Positions 51,599-61,055 of a stretch of DNA of 64,000 nt are shown here, piece after piece. The position numbers and the translations under genes were made by a program. Position 1 is the first letter of the stretch; every line of letters begins with the position of its first letter. The stretch is taken from assembly GCF_025567405.1 (NCBI RefSeq), contig NZ_JAOQKJ010000009.1, forward strand, positions 1 through 64,000, given 5' to 3'. The notes under the pieces were generated by a model. It saw only the letters and a program-made list of their open reading frames with translations. It did no database searches and had not been told where the DNA came from. Source of the DNA: Suilimivivens aceti (GTDB taxonomy: Bacteria > Bacillota > Clostridia > Lachnospirales > Lachnospiraceae).

Positions 51599-52579
51599 TT
51601 ACTCTTCTTCACTCCTTATCACGTTTTCTAGCATTGATTTATACTTTTTTGTGACAGCCTCCGGTCCAGAAATAACCATTTCCCCCGCAAATTGAAATAC
51701 CCACGCAAGAAAAGTTTTACTTACCGACACTTTTACTGTTGCCTTAAATCGGGAATTCGACACTGGCTCCAATTCAAAATCTCTGCCAAAACGATCTATA
51801 ACATTCTTCACAAGACTGTTATCACAGATGAGTTCCACAGTCTGCATATTTCCATCATACATTTTGAATATTCTTCCCGAAAAATCACTCAAATCAAACT
51901 TTTCAGGCTTTGGGCATGACATTTCCGGTAAAATATGTACGTCTTGAATTCGGTCTAGGCGTGGACTAATTATCTTTTTATGTTTCTGTGAGTACCCAAT
52001 TACATAGTATGCATCATCATTCCATATGCAGGCATATGGACTTAATACATACATCTCACTATCGTTCTTTAAAACTGGCTCTTTAGCAAGGTTATAATCG
52101 CACATATAGTATGAAATCTGTTTATGCTCTTTCATTGCAGTCATAATATTATCAAGTGCATAATAAATCTTATTGTCAGTAGGTTTTGTCCGGTCATCTA
52201 CTCCTATTATCGGAGAAAGATATTCCTTCTGATAATCACTTGTTAATGTAAGTATCTTATCGATAAGCTCCTGACTCTTCTGTGCAGATAGCGCTCTTGA
52301 TGATGCTATGGCATCAGTTAACAGCTTTATTTCCGTTGTCTGTAAGCTTCTTTCACCCAAAAAATATTCATTTGCTTGATGATTAGATAAAATCACGTCA
52401 TAGCCAAAATCCTGAAGAACTGAAATGTCATCCTTTAAAGTCTTTCCGGTAACAGAATATCCTCGGTCCTTCAAATATAGAATTATCTCTGCCGTTGTTA
52501 CTGGATGTTCCTCGTCTGACTTTTCCTTCAATAATTGAAGAATAGCCAAGATACGGCCCTTCGAATTTGGTTTATCCAA
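51599..52579 (-). CDS. WYL-domain regulator
   Basis: A 326-residue regulator with an N-terminal winged helix (about 10-60, RILAILQLLKEKSDEEHPVTTAEIILYLKDRGYSVTGKTLKDDISVLQDFGYDV). A WYL domain covers about 130-225 (YVLSPYACIWNDDAYYVIGYSQKHKKIISPRLDRIQDV), with a C-terminal extension. WYL proteins such as BrxR and CapW repress defence operons and sense nucleic acid ligands. A TTG start at 52579 is supported by GAGGTGAG. It is 27 bp after the AlbA_2 gene. Confidence 0.88.
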   Translation of the reverse strand: MDKPNSKGRILAILQLLKEKSDEEHPVTTAEIILYLKDRGYSVTGKTLKDDISVLQDFGYDVILSNHQANEYFLGERSLQTTEIKLLTDAIASSRALSAQKSQELIDKILTLTSDYQKEYLSPIIGVDDRTKPTDNKIYYALDNIMTAMKEHKQISYYMCDYNLAKEPVLKNDSEMYVLSPYACIWNDDAYYVIGYSQKHKKIISPRLDRIQDVHILPEMSCPKPEKFDLSDFSGRIFKMYDGNMQTVELICDNSLVKNVIDRFGRDFELEPVSNSRFKATVKVSVSKTFLAWVFQFAGEMVISGPEAVTKKYKSMLENVIRSEEE

Positions 52580-52606
52580 TTGTACTCACCTCACATTTGA
52601 TACATC

Positions 52607-53890
52607 TTATATTTTTTCTAAATAATTCTGTTTATTTAATATCTCATCAATATAACAAATTGCCTTTTTAAACTCAGCAGATGTACTTTGCTTCATATTC
52701 TGATATTTATCTTCGTAGATATTTCTGAGCAGCAGGATATAAAAATCTCTATTCTGTAAAATAGTCTTTGGATCCACTGTTCTGATGGCACAAAATAAAT
52801 ACTTTAAATCATCTTCTGAGACGGACAATACGGTGTTATCCTGATTCAATACCGCTTCCTGCATTTTCAATTTTTTCTTGTAAGCAATCGTACCTGTGTC
52901 TTTAAGCTTTTCTCCATATAATGATTGTTTAATTCTTGTCTCGACATGCTCCTTGGAGCTACTATATCCAACTATATGTTCTATATAATCGCCCGGAAGA
53001 TTTTTTAAATAGTAGAATATCGGCAAATTTTTAGCTTGTGAGTTCATAATATATTTCATATACTCTGCACTGTTAGATATCTTCTCTTGAAATAGAAAAC
53101 TCTCAATAATTCTATTGTTGGATAAAGCAACTTCCTTTTCGCCAATGGTTACCGAAATAGGTGTCTCCTCAGTTTTCTTTACTTCTCCGACAATTGAGAG
53201 TACCGGCTCCCCATCAGTCTCAACAAACTTGCCTCTATCTACAAATCTAATCTGATCTAATAACTCAGAACCTATATAGAATGAATTTCTTTCTCCATAC
53301 AGTTTTCCAGAGCTTGTATTCAATATCATTGTATTCGAAACGCCTGCCATACTTATCTGTCGTATTTTATCCATCCATAATGAATTTATTTTCTTTGTTT
53401 CTTCGTCTAAGATGCTTCTTAGCTCGGCATATTGTATCTCTGTATTCTCAGCTTTATATCTATAATAGATTGCCCCAATTTTAAGTTTTTCTTCCACGTA
53501 CTTCTTACAAATAACAGGTTTTGTTGTAGCCTCTTGAACCTCAATGATCCCATATTTATTCCCCTCAAACTCGTAAATATCGCGTTCAAATTCAATAGCA
53601 GGTTCAAAATGTTCTCTTACATAACTTGACCACACGGAAAGATCACGTTCTTCAAATTTTATTAAGCTCTTTTCTTTTAAGCCTATCATTTCATGTGGTT
53701 TATCTTTTATCCCAAAAATAATGTGTCCACCTCGATTATTTGCCATTGCTGCCATAGCACGTACATATTCAGGCATACTGCCCCAACCAAAATTTTGCTT
53801 ATACTCTACGGTATATCCTTCTTGGGTGCCTATACACTCTGAATTTTTGGTACTTTTCCGAAATATTTTTTGTAGCCTTTTTTCATCCAT
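52607..53890 (-). CDS. AlbA_2 (Schlafen-type) nucleic-acid-binding protein
   Basis: A 427-residue protein with an AlbA_2/Schlafen-like domain at about 20-150 (YTVEYKQNFGWGSMPEYVRAMAAMANNRGGHIIFGIKDKPHEMIGL, then GAIYYRYKAENTEIQYAEL). The C-terminal 250 residues are not recognised. Such proteins are often RNA/DNA-binding regulators or nucleases in defence loci. The start used is ATG 53890. A longer frame begins with GTG 53929, which lies inside the terminator stem at 53911-53947. Expression may depend on read-through of that hairpin. Confidence 0.78.
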   Translation of the reverse strand: MDEKRLQKIFRKSTKNSECIGTQEGYTVEYKQNFGWGSMPEYVRAMAAMANNRGGHIIFGIKDKPHEMIGLKEKSLIKFEERDLSVWSSYVREHFEPAIEFERDIYEFEGNKYGIIEVQEATTKPVICKKYVEEKLKIGAIYYRYKAENTEIQYAELRSILDEETKKINSLWMDKIRQISMAGVSNTMILNTSSGKLYGERNSFYIGSELLDQIRFVDRGKFVETDGEPVLSIVGEVKKTEETPISVTIGEKEVALSNNRIIESFLFQEKISNSAEYMKYIMNSQAKNLPIFYYLKNLPGDYIEHIVGYSSSKEHVETRIKQSLYGEKLKDTGTIAYKKKLKMQEAVLNQDNTVLSVSEDDLKYLFCAIRTVDPKTILQNRDFYILLLRNIYEDKYQNMKQSTSAEFKKAICYIDEILNKQNYLEKI

Positions 53891-53910
53891 TTTTTCTACC
53901 CCAACATAAT

Positions 53911-53947
53911 AAAAAACACTTCTGATCACTCATCGTGACCAGAAGTG
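53911..53947 (-). terminator. strong terminator between RM operon and AlbA_2 gene
   Basis: On the minus strand CACTTCTGGTCAC-GATGA-GTGATCAGAAGTG (13-bp arms, one mismatch) is followed by TTTTTT. It lies 7 bp after the DUF262/HNH stop and about 20 bp before the AlbA_2 start. There is no room for a normal promoter between them. Confidence 0.85.
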
Positions 53948-53953
53948 AATTCT

Positions 53954-55696
53954 TTAAAGTAACAGATCATTCTCTTTAAGATAATCGATGAATGTACTGA
54001 TAATCAGTTCTTTACGTTCAATAATGTCCTTTTCTGTGAAATCACTCAACTCAGATGCCATTTTGATCAATTCAACATCTTTTGTTGGTTCCTTCACTTT
54101 ACCTTTATCTGTCACAAAGCCCTGATAGTATTTCTTTTTGTCTGCAAACCTATAATCAGAGGCTCTGATATTTATATTTCTCTCTAAAAGTGCCTTATTA
54201 CCTAATGATTCAAGATTACTCTTAGTTTCCAACGTATCCTCATTTTCCTGACGCTTCTTTGGATAAATGTGTTCAATCTCCAGTGTAGTATCGAGAGAAA
54301 TGAGTTCCTGGCCTTCCTTAGTATATAGCCACCAGGCTAATATCGATTTTGTTATTGGTCTGCCGTTGGTAAATACATAGTTTTCAAGAGCATTGCGTAC
54401 TGCATCTTGATCAAACTTATAATTTGTAAACAGCACCGGTTGATTGTTCACGATGTTAATCATTTCTGGATATGCTGGACTACGAAGCGCATTAACACCT
54501 GGTCTCATAATTGCATATGTCCAAATAAACGCTGTGATCCTATTTAAGAAGCTGTAAAACTCCTCTTCCTCTAGGGTTCCATCTTCTTTACGGTTCTGCA
54601 TAAAATACACTGATACCAAATACGCCCACATACCATTTGGTGCGTAATTTAGCACGGATAATTTTCGCAGAATCCTATCCGAGAATGCACTATCATCCTG
54701 CAGAGATACAGACTTCCAGAACTGTGCCAGTGCTTCCAAATTTCCTAATGTCTCATTCTTCTTGAGCAGCGCATATTTATCTTTTTCGTAGAATTTTCTA
54801 AGAGCTTCTGTTGTTGTGTTCTTTATTCCGAGCTTTGCACGCTCATAATACATGTATCTAGTAAAGAGCTCATCCATCGATGAACCAGAAGCCGCAGAGA
54901 AGATTTCATCAGATAAGGACTCCAGTTCTTTCCATCTGCCCATAAAGAAATCTTTTTGTCCCTGATCCTTATAATGCTTATAGAACTGAGCCTTGAAGAT
55001 ATCTGTGTCAGACAGTGGCTTTCCTCTATCATTTAATGTCGAAAAGATTCTAAGTGCTGTATCCTGTGATTCGGCTTCAATCGGTAATAAGATACAATTA
55101 TTCATGATTCTGTTTGGAAGATAAGCAAAATATGCTGGATACTCAAGCAAAAACTTGTTTATCTGATCCATAAAAAATCTATAATTCTGTGCATATACAC
55201 TTTTATGATTATCGTTCACAAGACCGGTTCTAAGGATAGAAAGAAATTCATCCTTATCATCATCAGAAGAAACCTCTGAATCAATCTTTAGATCATTCAT
55301 ATTTGGCGTTCCAAATTCATCCGTCTTCCAAATACACTTTGAAATATCTTCTGCTGTCTTTACCGAGTTCTTATCCTTCATATTACCGAAGAAGGAATAA
55401 AAAGCTCTCAATAGTAACATGAGTGTCGTGAGTCTTTGCTGGCCATCAATGATTTCTAGTTTGTTATCTTCATTCTTAAATGTAACAATAGGGCCTAAAA
55501 AGTATTCATCATTCTCACTATCAAACAAGGTATAGTCGTTATCCGGAAACGCAAACGAAAAAATGTCATCCCATAAAGTTTGACATTCAACATCATCCCA
55601 TGCATACGGTCTCTGATAGTCTGGAATGAGAAAATCTGATTTTTTATTTGAAAACAGCTCTTTTATTGTCTGTTGATCTATATTCAATTTTGACAA
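53954..55696 (-). CDS. DUF262/DUF1524 GmrSD-like protein
   Basis: A 580-residue two-domain protein. The N-terminal DUF262 (ParB-like NTPase fold) has IPDYQRPYAWDDVECQTLWDDI and LEIIDGQQRLTTLMLLLRAF. The C-terminal DUF1524 HNH nuclease has LEIEHIYPKKRQENED then NLESLGNKALLERNINI (H-N-N type). It has the domain order and length of single-chain GmrSD type IV restriction enzymes that cut modified DNA. Here it is encoded beside three methylase genes, 28 bp after the nuclease-methylase fusion. It must avoid the host's own methylation pattern, so it likely targets other modifications or is gated. Confidence 0.88.
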   Translation of the reverse strand: MSKLNIDQQTIKELFSNKKSDFLIPDYQRPYAWDDVECQTLWDDIFSFAFPDNDYTLFDSENDEYFLGPIVTFKNEDNKLEIIDGQQRLTTLMLLLRAFYSFFGNMKDKNSVKTAEDISKCIWKTDEFGTPNMNDLKIDSEVSSDDDKDEFLSILRTGLVNDNHKSVYAQNYRFFMDQINKFLLEYPAYFAYLPNRIMNNCILLPIEAESQDTALRIFSTLNDRGKPLSDTDIFKAQFYKHYKDQGQKDFFMGRWKELESLSDEIFSAASGSSMDELFTRYMYYERAKLGIKNTTTEALRKFYEKDKYALLKKNETLGNLEALAQFWKSVSLQDDSAFSDRILRKLSVLNYAPNGMWAYLVSVYFMQNRKEDGTLEEEEFYSFLNRITAFIWTYAIMRPGVNALRSPAYPEMINIVNNQPVLFTNYKFDQDAVRNALENYVFTNGRPITKSILAWWLYTKEGQELISLDTTLEIEHIYPKKRQENEDTLETKSNLESLGNKALLERNINIRASDYRFADKKKYYQGFVTDKGKVKEPTKDVELIKMASELSDFTEKDIIERKELIISTFIDYLKENDLLL

Positions 55697-55724
55697 ATTT
55701 TCATCCTCCTAACCTATGTATACT

Positions 55725-58271
55725 TTATTGTGGTTCTCTAATATTAGCCAGATACGTTAGTAATCTTTGTGTCTCATCAAGCATTGCAGAAGCATTTGCT
55801 CCAAATAATTCCTCTGCCCATATAGTATCCACATCTCGTATCTGCGGATCATGTAAATCCACAAATTCAATAGAACTCTTAATTGCATTCAATCGTGAAA
55901 TAGTTGTTGCTGATATCGTAGATAGGTCAGGAATATATGTTTTCTTGATATCTGCGACCTCCATTTTTCTCATTCCTTCATCATTCTTTGATGAAATTTC
56001 ACACATTAACTGATAAAAAATGGTCGTCATCCAAGTAGCAACTAACATTGCATCCTGAGCATTTGCAAATGTGCAAACCAGGAAATTCGTGGATACAAAT
56101 ACACGTTGTTCTGCAAGATATGCACTACCAACGGCTCTACTAGCTCGTGGAACTAAGACAGAATTAGCATGAAAGCCCTTGTTACTTTCTTTTGTGACAA
56201 TCGTTCTCCATTCCGTCAGTGTTTTGGCCTTACGTTGCTGCTTACCTCCCGTTGCTGATGCAGCTATCGTTATATAATCATTAATAATGTCGTCCACCAT
56301 AATTGGCGGATTTATTGTTGCATCCAAGAATTTTGAATCTCCTCCACCAACGATAAAACTGTCATACTTGGAATTCCGCATTGCTGCACTTACAGCTAAC
56401 CCACGTGAAGAGTATTTATCATAAAGTTCATCACAAATAAACAGCAAATCACTACCGCCAGCATTTCCAGCAGTTCCTCTTTTCATTGGAATTCTAATAT
56501 TTTCTAACAATTCAAATGATGCACTGTGATTAAAATTAGCATCTATAAATGTCATCGCTTCTAGTTTTTCTTGATTCAAATATCTCCAACCTTCATCCAA
56601 ATCACCACGCAAAGTTGTAACAGGAATGGTCACAGCCTGTAACCCGGGCATTATCATTGAGAAAGTTGTAGAAAATGTTCCACCTACTACACTTTCAAAC
56701 TGATGAATATCAATATCCGGTACCTTGGTATAACTTGAAATAACATTTATATCATTTGCTGGAGTTTTTGCCCTACCCACCAATACACAGGTACTTTTTG
56801 TAACATTTTCAAAGATTTCGTCTCCTGGATATGTAAAAATCGTACGTAATCCAAATTTTGATAATACAAGTTCTCTTGTTATTTGTGCTTCATCACCTCT
56901 AGCCGTCAAAAAATTACTTGGGAATACACAAGAAATAACTGTGCCCGGTGCAACCAATTCAGTTATCAACTCCAAAAATACTGCTTCTAGTGGCATTTGA
57001 CCACTATTAGTCATTGCTACAGATCCCGATAATCTTCTTATTGCATTAAAAAATGCTCGCTTTCTTGCCACACAATTAATACCTGCTACGTATGGAGGAT
57101 TCATTAATAATATTTTAACATCTGAAAAATCAGTAGTTCCCATGCTTGTAACATCTTTGTTCGTTACAACAGGAGCATTTCTTGGTCCAACAGTTCTCGC
57201 AAAATCCAATCCTAATCTTAAAGAAAGTAATTCTAATAATTTAGAATTAATATCATTAGCCATTAACTGTGTTGGTAATAATCCCATTATTTCAATTGCT
57301 GAGCTGATGAGATTTCCACTGCCAGCTGCTGGATCACATACAACATCGCTAGAAGTAATAGTTCCTGCTTCAACTTTAGCTAAAGCAGCCACAAGTCTCG
57401 CTAATTCAATATCTGTTGCAACTTCTCCTTCATGTTCATGGCCGCTTGAAACCATTCTATGAAGTACATCAGCAACGGAATCTCCTGAAATATTTTGATC
57501 TCCCAAATCATATAGATCTATCAATTCTTTATTTGGAACAGATAATGTAGGTAAATATGATGTCACTGTGTAATCAAAGATACCTTTGAAATCAACTCGA
57601 CCACCTTCTCGACAGATTTGTTGAACATTACTTCCAAATAATCTTATATCCCTCAAATCTGTACGATGCAGGTGTGTAAATGATCCTCGAATATACTCAT
57701 ACAGTAATACAGCCAGGTGTGTTTTCCATTTCTTATCATCGCTTATTAATGGCTCCATATGAACCACAAACTCTGCCAAGTTTAATTGATAAGTATAAAT
57801 ATCCGCTACAAAATCTTGAATTTTGCTTTCGAAATATAAAGCCATTTTATTCTTAACAGCTATTTCATCATCTACACTGAACGAAGCTATTTTCTCAAAT
57901 CCTGGTTCTAAAACCTGTTGATAAGCACTGGGTCTACTAGCATCATATCTATAAGAATATGCGCATTCTAGATTTGTTAAAATATAGAAAGGCTTCTCTG
58001 TTATTCCTACATTACTTTGTACATATGACATTACCTGAAATTGATATCGAGTACTATTCACTGCCGCAGGTGTACGCTTCACTTCTACAACGCATAAGTA
58101 CTTTCCGGTCGTAATATTTTCAATAACATAATCCATCTCTAATGAACCTGTCATTCGATGATGAACCGCACGATAAGTTGTATTAAGGCCCAAATTTACC
58201 AGTGCCTGATTAATTGCATTTTCACATATTGGATGAAATGTTCCGACTTCAGAATCGCTATAACTAATCAT
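55725..58271 (-). CDS. nuclease-N6-methyltransferase fusion (type IIG-like)
   Basis: An 848-residue fusion. The N-terminal domain contains EMDYVIENITTGKYLCVVEVKRTPAAV (PD-(D/E)XK or type I HsdR_N-like, EVK catalytic strand). The middle N6 methylase has motif I VVCDPAAGSGNLIS and motif IV LLMNPPYVAG. A target-recognition-like C-terminal third (from about 540) follows. It could cut and modify as a type IIG enzyme, or act as modification subunit with a regulatory nuclease. It overlaps the C5 methylase gene by 8 bp. Cleavage activity is inferred from motifs only. Confidence 0.82.
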   Translation of the reverse strand: MISYSDSEVGTFHPICENAINQALVNLGLNTTYRAVHHRMTGSLEMDYVIENITTGKYLCVVEVKRTPAAVNSTRYQFQVMSYVQSNVGITEKPFYILTNLECAYSYRYDASRPSAYQQVLEPGFEKIASFSVDDEIAVKNKMALYFESKIQDFVADIYTYQLNLAEFVVHMEPLISDDKKWKTHLAVLLYEYIRGSFTHLHRTDLRDIRLFGSNVQQICREGGRVDFKGIFDYTVTSYLPTLSVPNKELIDLYDLGDQNISGDSVADVLHRMVSSGHEHEGEVATDIELARLVAALAKVEAGTITSSDVVCDPAAGSGNLISSAIEIMGLLPTQLMANDINSKLLELLSLRLGLDFARTVGPRNAPVVTNKDVTSMGTTDFSDVKILLMNPPYVAGINCVARKRAFFNAIRRLSGSVAMTNSGQMPLEAVFLELITELVAPGTVISCVFPSNFLTARGDEAQITRELVLSKFGLRTIFTYPGDEIFENVTKSTCVLVGRAKTPANDINVISSYTKVPDIDIHQFESVVGGTFSTTFSMIMPGLQAVTIPVTTLRGDLDEGWRYLNQEKLEAMTFIDANFNHSASFELLENIRIPMKRGTAGNAGGSDLLFICDELYDKYSSRGLAVSAAMRNSKYDSFIVGGGDSKFLDATINPPIMVDDIINDYITIAASATGGKQQRKAKTLTEWRTIVTKESNKGFHANSVLVPRASRAVGSAYLAEQRVFVSTNFLVCTFANAQDAMLVATWMTTIFYQLMCEISSKNDEGMRKMEVADIKKTYIPDLSTISATTISRLNAIKSSIEFVDLHDPQIRDVDTIWAEELFGANASAMLDETQRLLTYLANIREPQ

Positions 58272-59370
58272 TTTCTCCCTCCAAATACTCCCTTAGTTTC
58301 TTTGCTATTACCCCTGCTAAAATTGGAGGAACTGCATTCCCCACAATTAAATTACGCCCCTGCTTACTTGTTGATACAATTTCAAAGTCATCTGGAAATG
58401 ACTGTAATCGTAAAGCTTCTCTAACTGTAATTAATCTCTGCTCTGAATAATGAATATTGCATCCAACATTTGGTCGATTAAAATATGTATTGATTGTATA
58501 AGATGGACATTCTGGTCGCAGTCTACCATAGCAAGTTGTATGTCCTCCGTCTCGTTGCAGTCTTCTTATTCTTTCAGATTTCACGTCAGCTGGAATATCC
58601 ATATAATTCCCACCTGGCTTAACATGCTTGATAATATACTTATCAAGTTCACTAAGTTTAGAAATAAAATGCTCTGAAACATCCTCTCCTGCATTTTTTC
58701 TCATCAACTTTTGATATCCATTTTTTGCTTCAGTCAAATATTTAACCCTAGCATTCTCATCAACCACCGCAGCTGGTAGATCACCTAATGCTTCTTCCAC
58801 ACTCACATATGGAAGGAGCCCATCTGCCTCACCGTGAGTTGGAAGTGGAAAATCAAAAGTCTCACCATTTCTTAGGCCCACAATAATAACTCTTTTCCTC
58901 TTTTGCGGAACGCCATATTCAACCGCATTTAGTACTTTGGCATTTATCGTATATCCTCTATCACGAAAGGCCTGCTTGAGCAATTCAATAATATGTTCTT
59001 TATTTGAATTCTTAGCTGATAGTAATCCAGTTACATTTTCAAAAACAAATGCCTTGGGCTGTACATGCTCTATTATTTCAAGATATCTCCACACTAGCTG
59101 GCCTCTTGCATCCTCAACATTTCTATTACCAGCCAATGAAAACGACTGACATGGCGGTCCTCCAATAATCACATCTGCTTTAGGTATATCATCTAGATTT
59201 ATCTCATTGATATCTCCGCAGATTGCATTCTCATGTACATTTTTTTTATATGTTGCAATGGCATTGGGATTATTATCTATGGCCCAGACCAAATTATATC
59301 CTTCTTTTTTGAATCCCAAATCTAAGCCACCACCGCCAGAAAACAAACTTACGACATCAATTTTCATCAT
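58264..59370 (-). CDS. C5 cytosine DNA methyltransferase of the RM operon
   Basis: A 368-residue methylase, average length for the family: motif I VVSLFSGGGGLDLGF, IV GGPPCQSFSLAGNRN (catalytic Cys), VI FENVTGLLS, VIII GVPQKRKRVIIVG, X RNLIVGNAVPPILA. It starts in a TAATG overlap with the upstream N6 methylase, whose last codons hold GGAGG. So the two are translated together. It probably protects one strand or site type recognised by the nuclease of this operon. Confidence 0.93.
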   Translation of the reverse strand: MMKIDVVSLFSGGGGLDLGFKKEGYNLVWAIDNNPNAIATYKKNVHENAICGDINEINLDDIPKADVIIGGPPCQSFSLAGNRNVEDARGQLVWRYLEIIEHVQPKAFVFENVTGLLSAKNSNKEHIIELLKQAFRDRGYTINAKVLNAVEYGVPQKRKRVIIVGLRNGETFDFPLPTHGEADGLLPYVSVEEALGDLPAAVVDENARVKYLTEAKNGYQKLMRKNAGEDVSEHFISKLSELDKYIIKHVKPGGNYMDIPADVKSERIRRLQRDGGHTTCYGRLRPECPSYTINTYFNRPNVGCNIHYSEQRLITVREALRLQSFPDDFEIVSTSKQGRNLIVGNAVPPILAGVIAKKLREYLEGEND

Positions 59371-60812
59371 TATGCCTCCAACCTTCTTTTTTTGATTTTC
59401 CCGAATTCACTCATTAATTTTTCATATGACATACTGGCATAATTTGAAATTACTTTTGTTATCTCAAATATCAAGTTCCTATCGCTTGTGTCTACTAACT
59501 TTTTTCCTAACGTTTCCAATTTGAAAAAATCTTCTTTTGATACATAATCCAAATCGATAAACATCAAATTTTCCACGTCATATCTTTGTATCTTAAGCAC
59601 ACCAGCTCCATACTTCTTCCCCATTTTTTCCAACTGGTAATAAGTATAGCAATTATTCATCAATGATAAAGTAACAAAAATGTTCTCTCTCGGTTTGATA
59701 ATGTAAAAATTATCTCTTGCCACCACTCCAGCATCGTTCAATACAAATCTCATATCATTTCGAATAATATATCCAAATAGTATTCCTTCACTATTTAATT
59801 CATTTATCCTAAACCAATTGCTATCAACACTACATTTCTCATATAATGTTTTGGGCTTTTTTTCATTCAAAAGTTCTTGCTTATTGGCCTCTAAATATTG
59901 TTGTAACTTTCCAGACAACTTCTTCCCATCTGAAATAACTAAGAGTTTATCGAAATCTGCACCTTTCGTAGCATACCCCTTTATACTCTTAGGTGATGAA
60001 ATAATATCAACTAATACAGATGCATCATCTATACCCTCCGGATTTATAAACATCTTATTCCATCCAGTTGATAACCCACGCCTTACGCTAGCATATTTTG
60101 AAAACGGTGCTGGGAAGTTTAACTCTTGTTGATATGCTTCGACTGCCTGTTCTCTTAATTCGCCTTCTACAAGAGAAAGATGTTTATCAATAGTGCAAAT
60201 GCTTTTTGATAAATCTTTAATCATCTTTAGAATTACGACATCTACCAATGCATTTTCATCAAATACATCCCCTGAAACATATATTTTTTCTATAATACTT
60301 GCTTGCTGCTTTATAAGCTTCTCAAAAGATTTTCCACTTCTTGCGTCCATCCAAGTTCCCGGAAAAATGATTACTAGCTCTCCTCCTGGATTCAATAGAC
60401 TGATCGCTTTAATAACAAAATACATGTACATATTTGCAGTAGATGGCAATCCATTATATATGTGATTCTTTCGTATTTCTTTTTTGGTTATTCCAAAACT
60501 CACCAAATCATCAATCTTTTCTTGGCGAATGTAAGGTGGATTCATTATTATTGCATCGAATAAATTTGTCGGTTCGTATTTTAAGAAGTCACCTTTAATC
60601 AGTTCAAGTTCAGGATATTTCCTTTTTGCCGTCTCATATAGATCACCATCTAGTTCACATCCTACAATATTCTCAAATCCAGCTTCTAAACATGCCTCTA
60701 TAAATGCGCCACCACCAAAGCATGGTTCCAATATTCTTTTTTTGTCATTAGATAGTAGCGATGCCATATAATTCGATATTATCTTTGTAGTGAACACTTG
60801 CCCTAAATCCAT
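59370..60812 (-). CDS. Eco57I/TaqI-type N6-adenine methyltransferase
   Basis: A 480-residue adenine methylase. Motif I is RILEPCFGGGAFIEACLEAG, motif IV AIIMNPPYIRQEKIDD, and YIRNHIYNG-like target contacts are followed by a TaqI-like specificity domain (about 230-470). The protein is a methylase only, without a nuclease motif. It follows the ribbon-helix-helix gene by 17 bp and overlaps the C5 gene (TAATG). It probably modifies the adenine in the recognition site of the operon's nuclease. Confidence 0.9.
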   Translation of the reverse strand: MDLGQVFTTKIISNYMASLLSNDKKRILEPCFGGGAFIEACLEAGFENIVGCELDGDLYETAKRKYPELELIKGDFLKYEPTNLFDAIIMNPPYIRQEKIDDLVSFGITKKEIRKNHIYNGLPSTANMYMYFVIKAISLLNPGGELVIIFPGTWMDARSGKSFEKLIKQQASIIEKIYVSGDVFDENALVDVVILKMIKDLSKSICTIDKHLSLVEGELREQAVEAYQQELNFPAPFSKYASVRRGLSTGWNKMFINPEGIDDASVLVDIISSPKSIKGYATKGADFDKLLVISDGKKLSGKLQQYLEANKQELLNEKKPKTLYEKCSVDSNWFRINELNSEGILFGYIIRNDMRFVLNDAGVVARDNFYIIKPRENIFVTLSLMNNCYTYYQLEKMGKKYGAGVLKIQRYDVENLMFIDLDYVSKEDFFKLETLGKKLVDTSDRNLIFEITKVISNYASMSYEKLMSEFGKIKKRRLEA

Positions 60813-60829
60813 AGCTAGTCTCCTATATA

Positions 60830-61018
60830 TTATTCCGTTTCATCCTTTATATTGCATTCGTCCACTAACTCATTAATTGCTGTTCGAATCGCTTCTGATT
60901 TAGCAATATTCAGCCGCTCACAATATATCTCTAAACGTTCTAAAGTTTGATCATCTAATCTTATTGTACAGACCTTACCCATATTGTTCTCTTTCCTAGG
61001 TCGTCCCATTTTCTTCAT
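60830..61018 (-). CDS. ribbon-helix-helix regulator of the RM operon
   Basis: A 62-residue CopG-like protein (MGRPRKENNMGKVCTIRLDDQTLERLEIYCERLNIAKSEAIRTAINELVDE). The strand CTIRLDD and two helices with KSEAIRTAI form an RHH fold. AGGAGG lies five bases before ATG 61018. A 19-bp inverted repeat with TGTAATACA half-sites overlies its promoter, so it likely represses its own operon. It serves as a controller protein for the methylase/nuclease genes. Confidence 0.82.
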   Translation of the reverse strand: MKKMGRPRKENNMGKVCTIRLDDQTLERLEIYCERLNIAKSEAIRTAINELVDECNIKDETE

Positions 61019-61055
61019 AGTGCCCTCCTAAAAGAAAAAACAATGCACCTCATAC

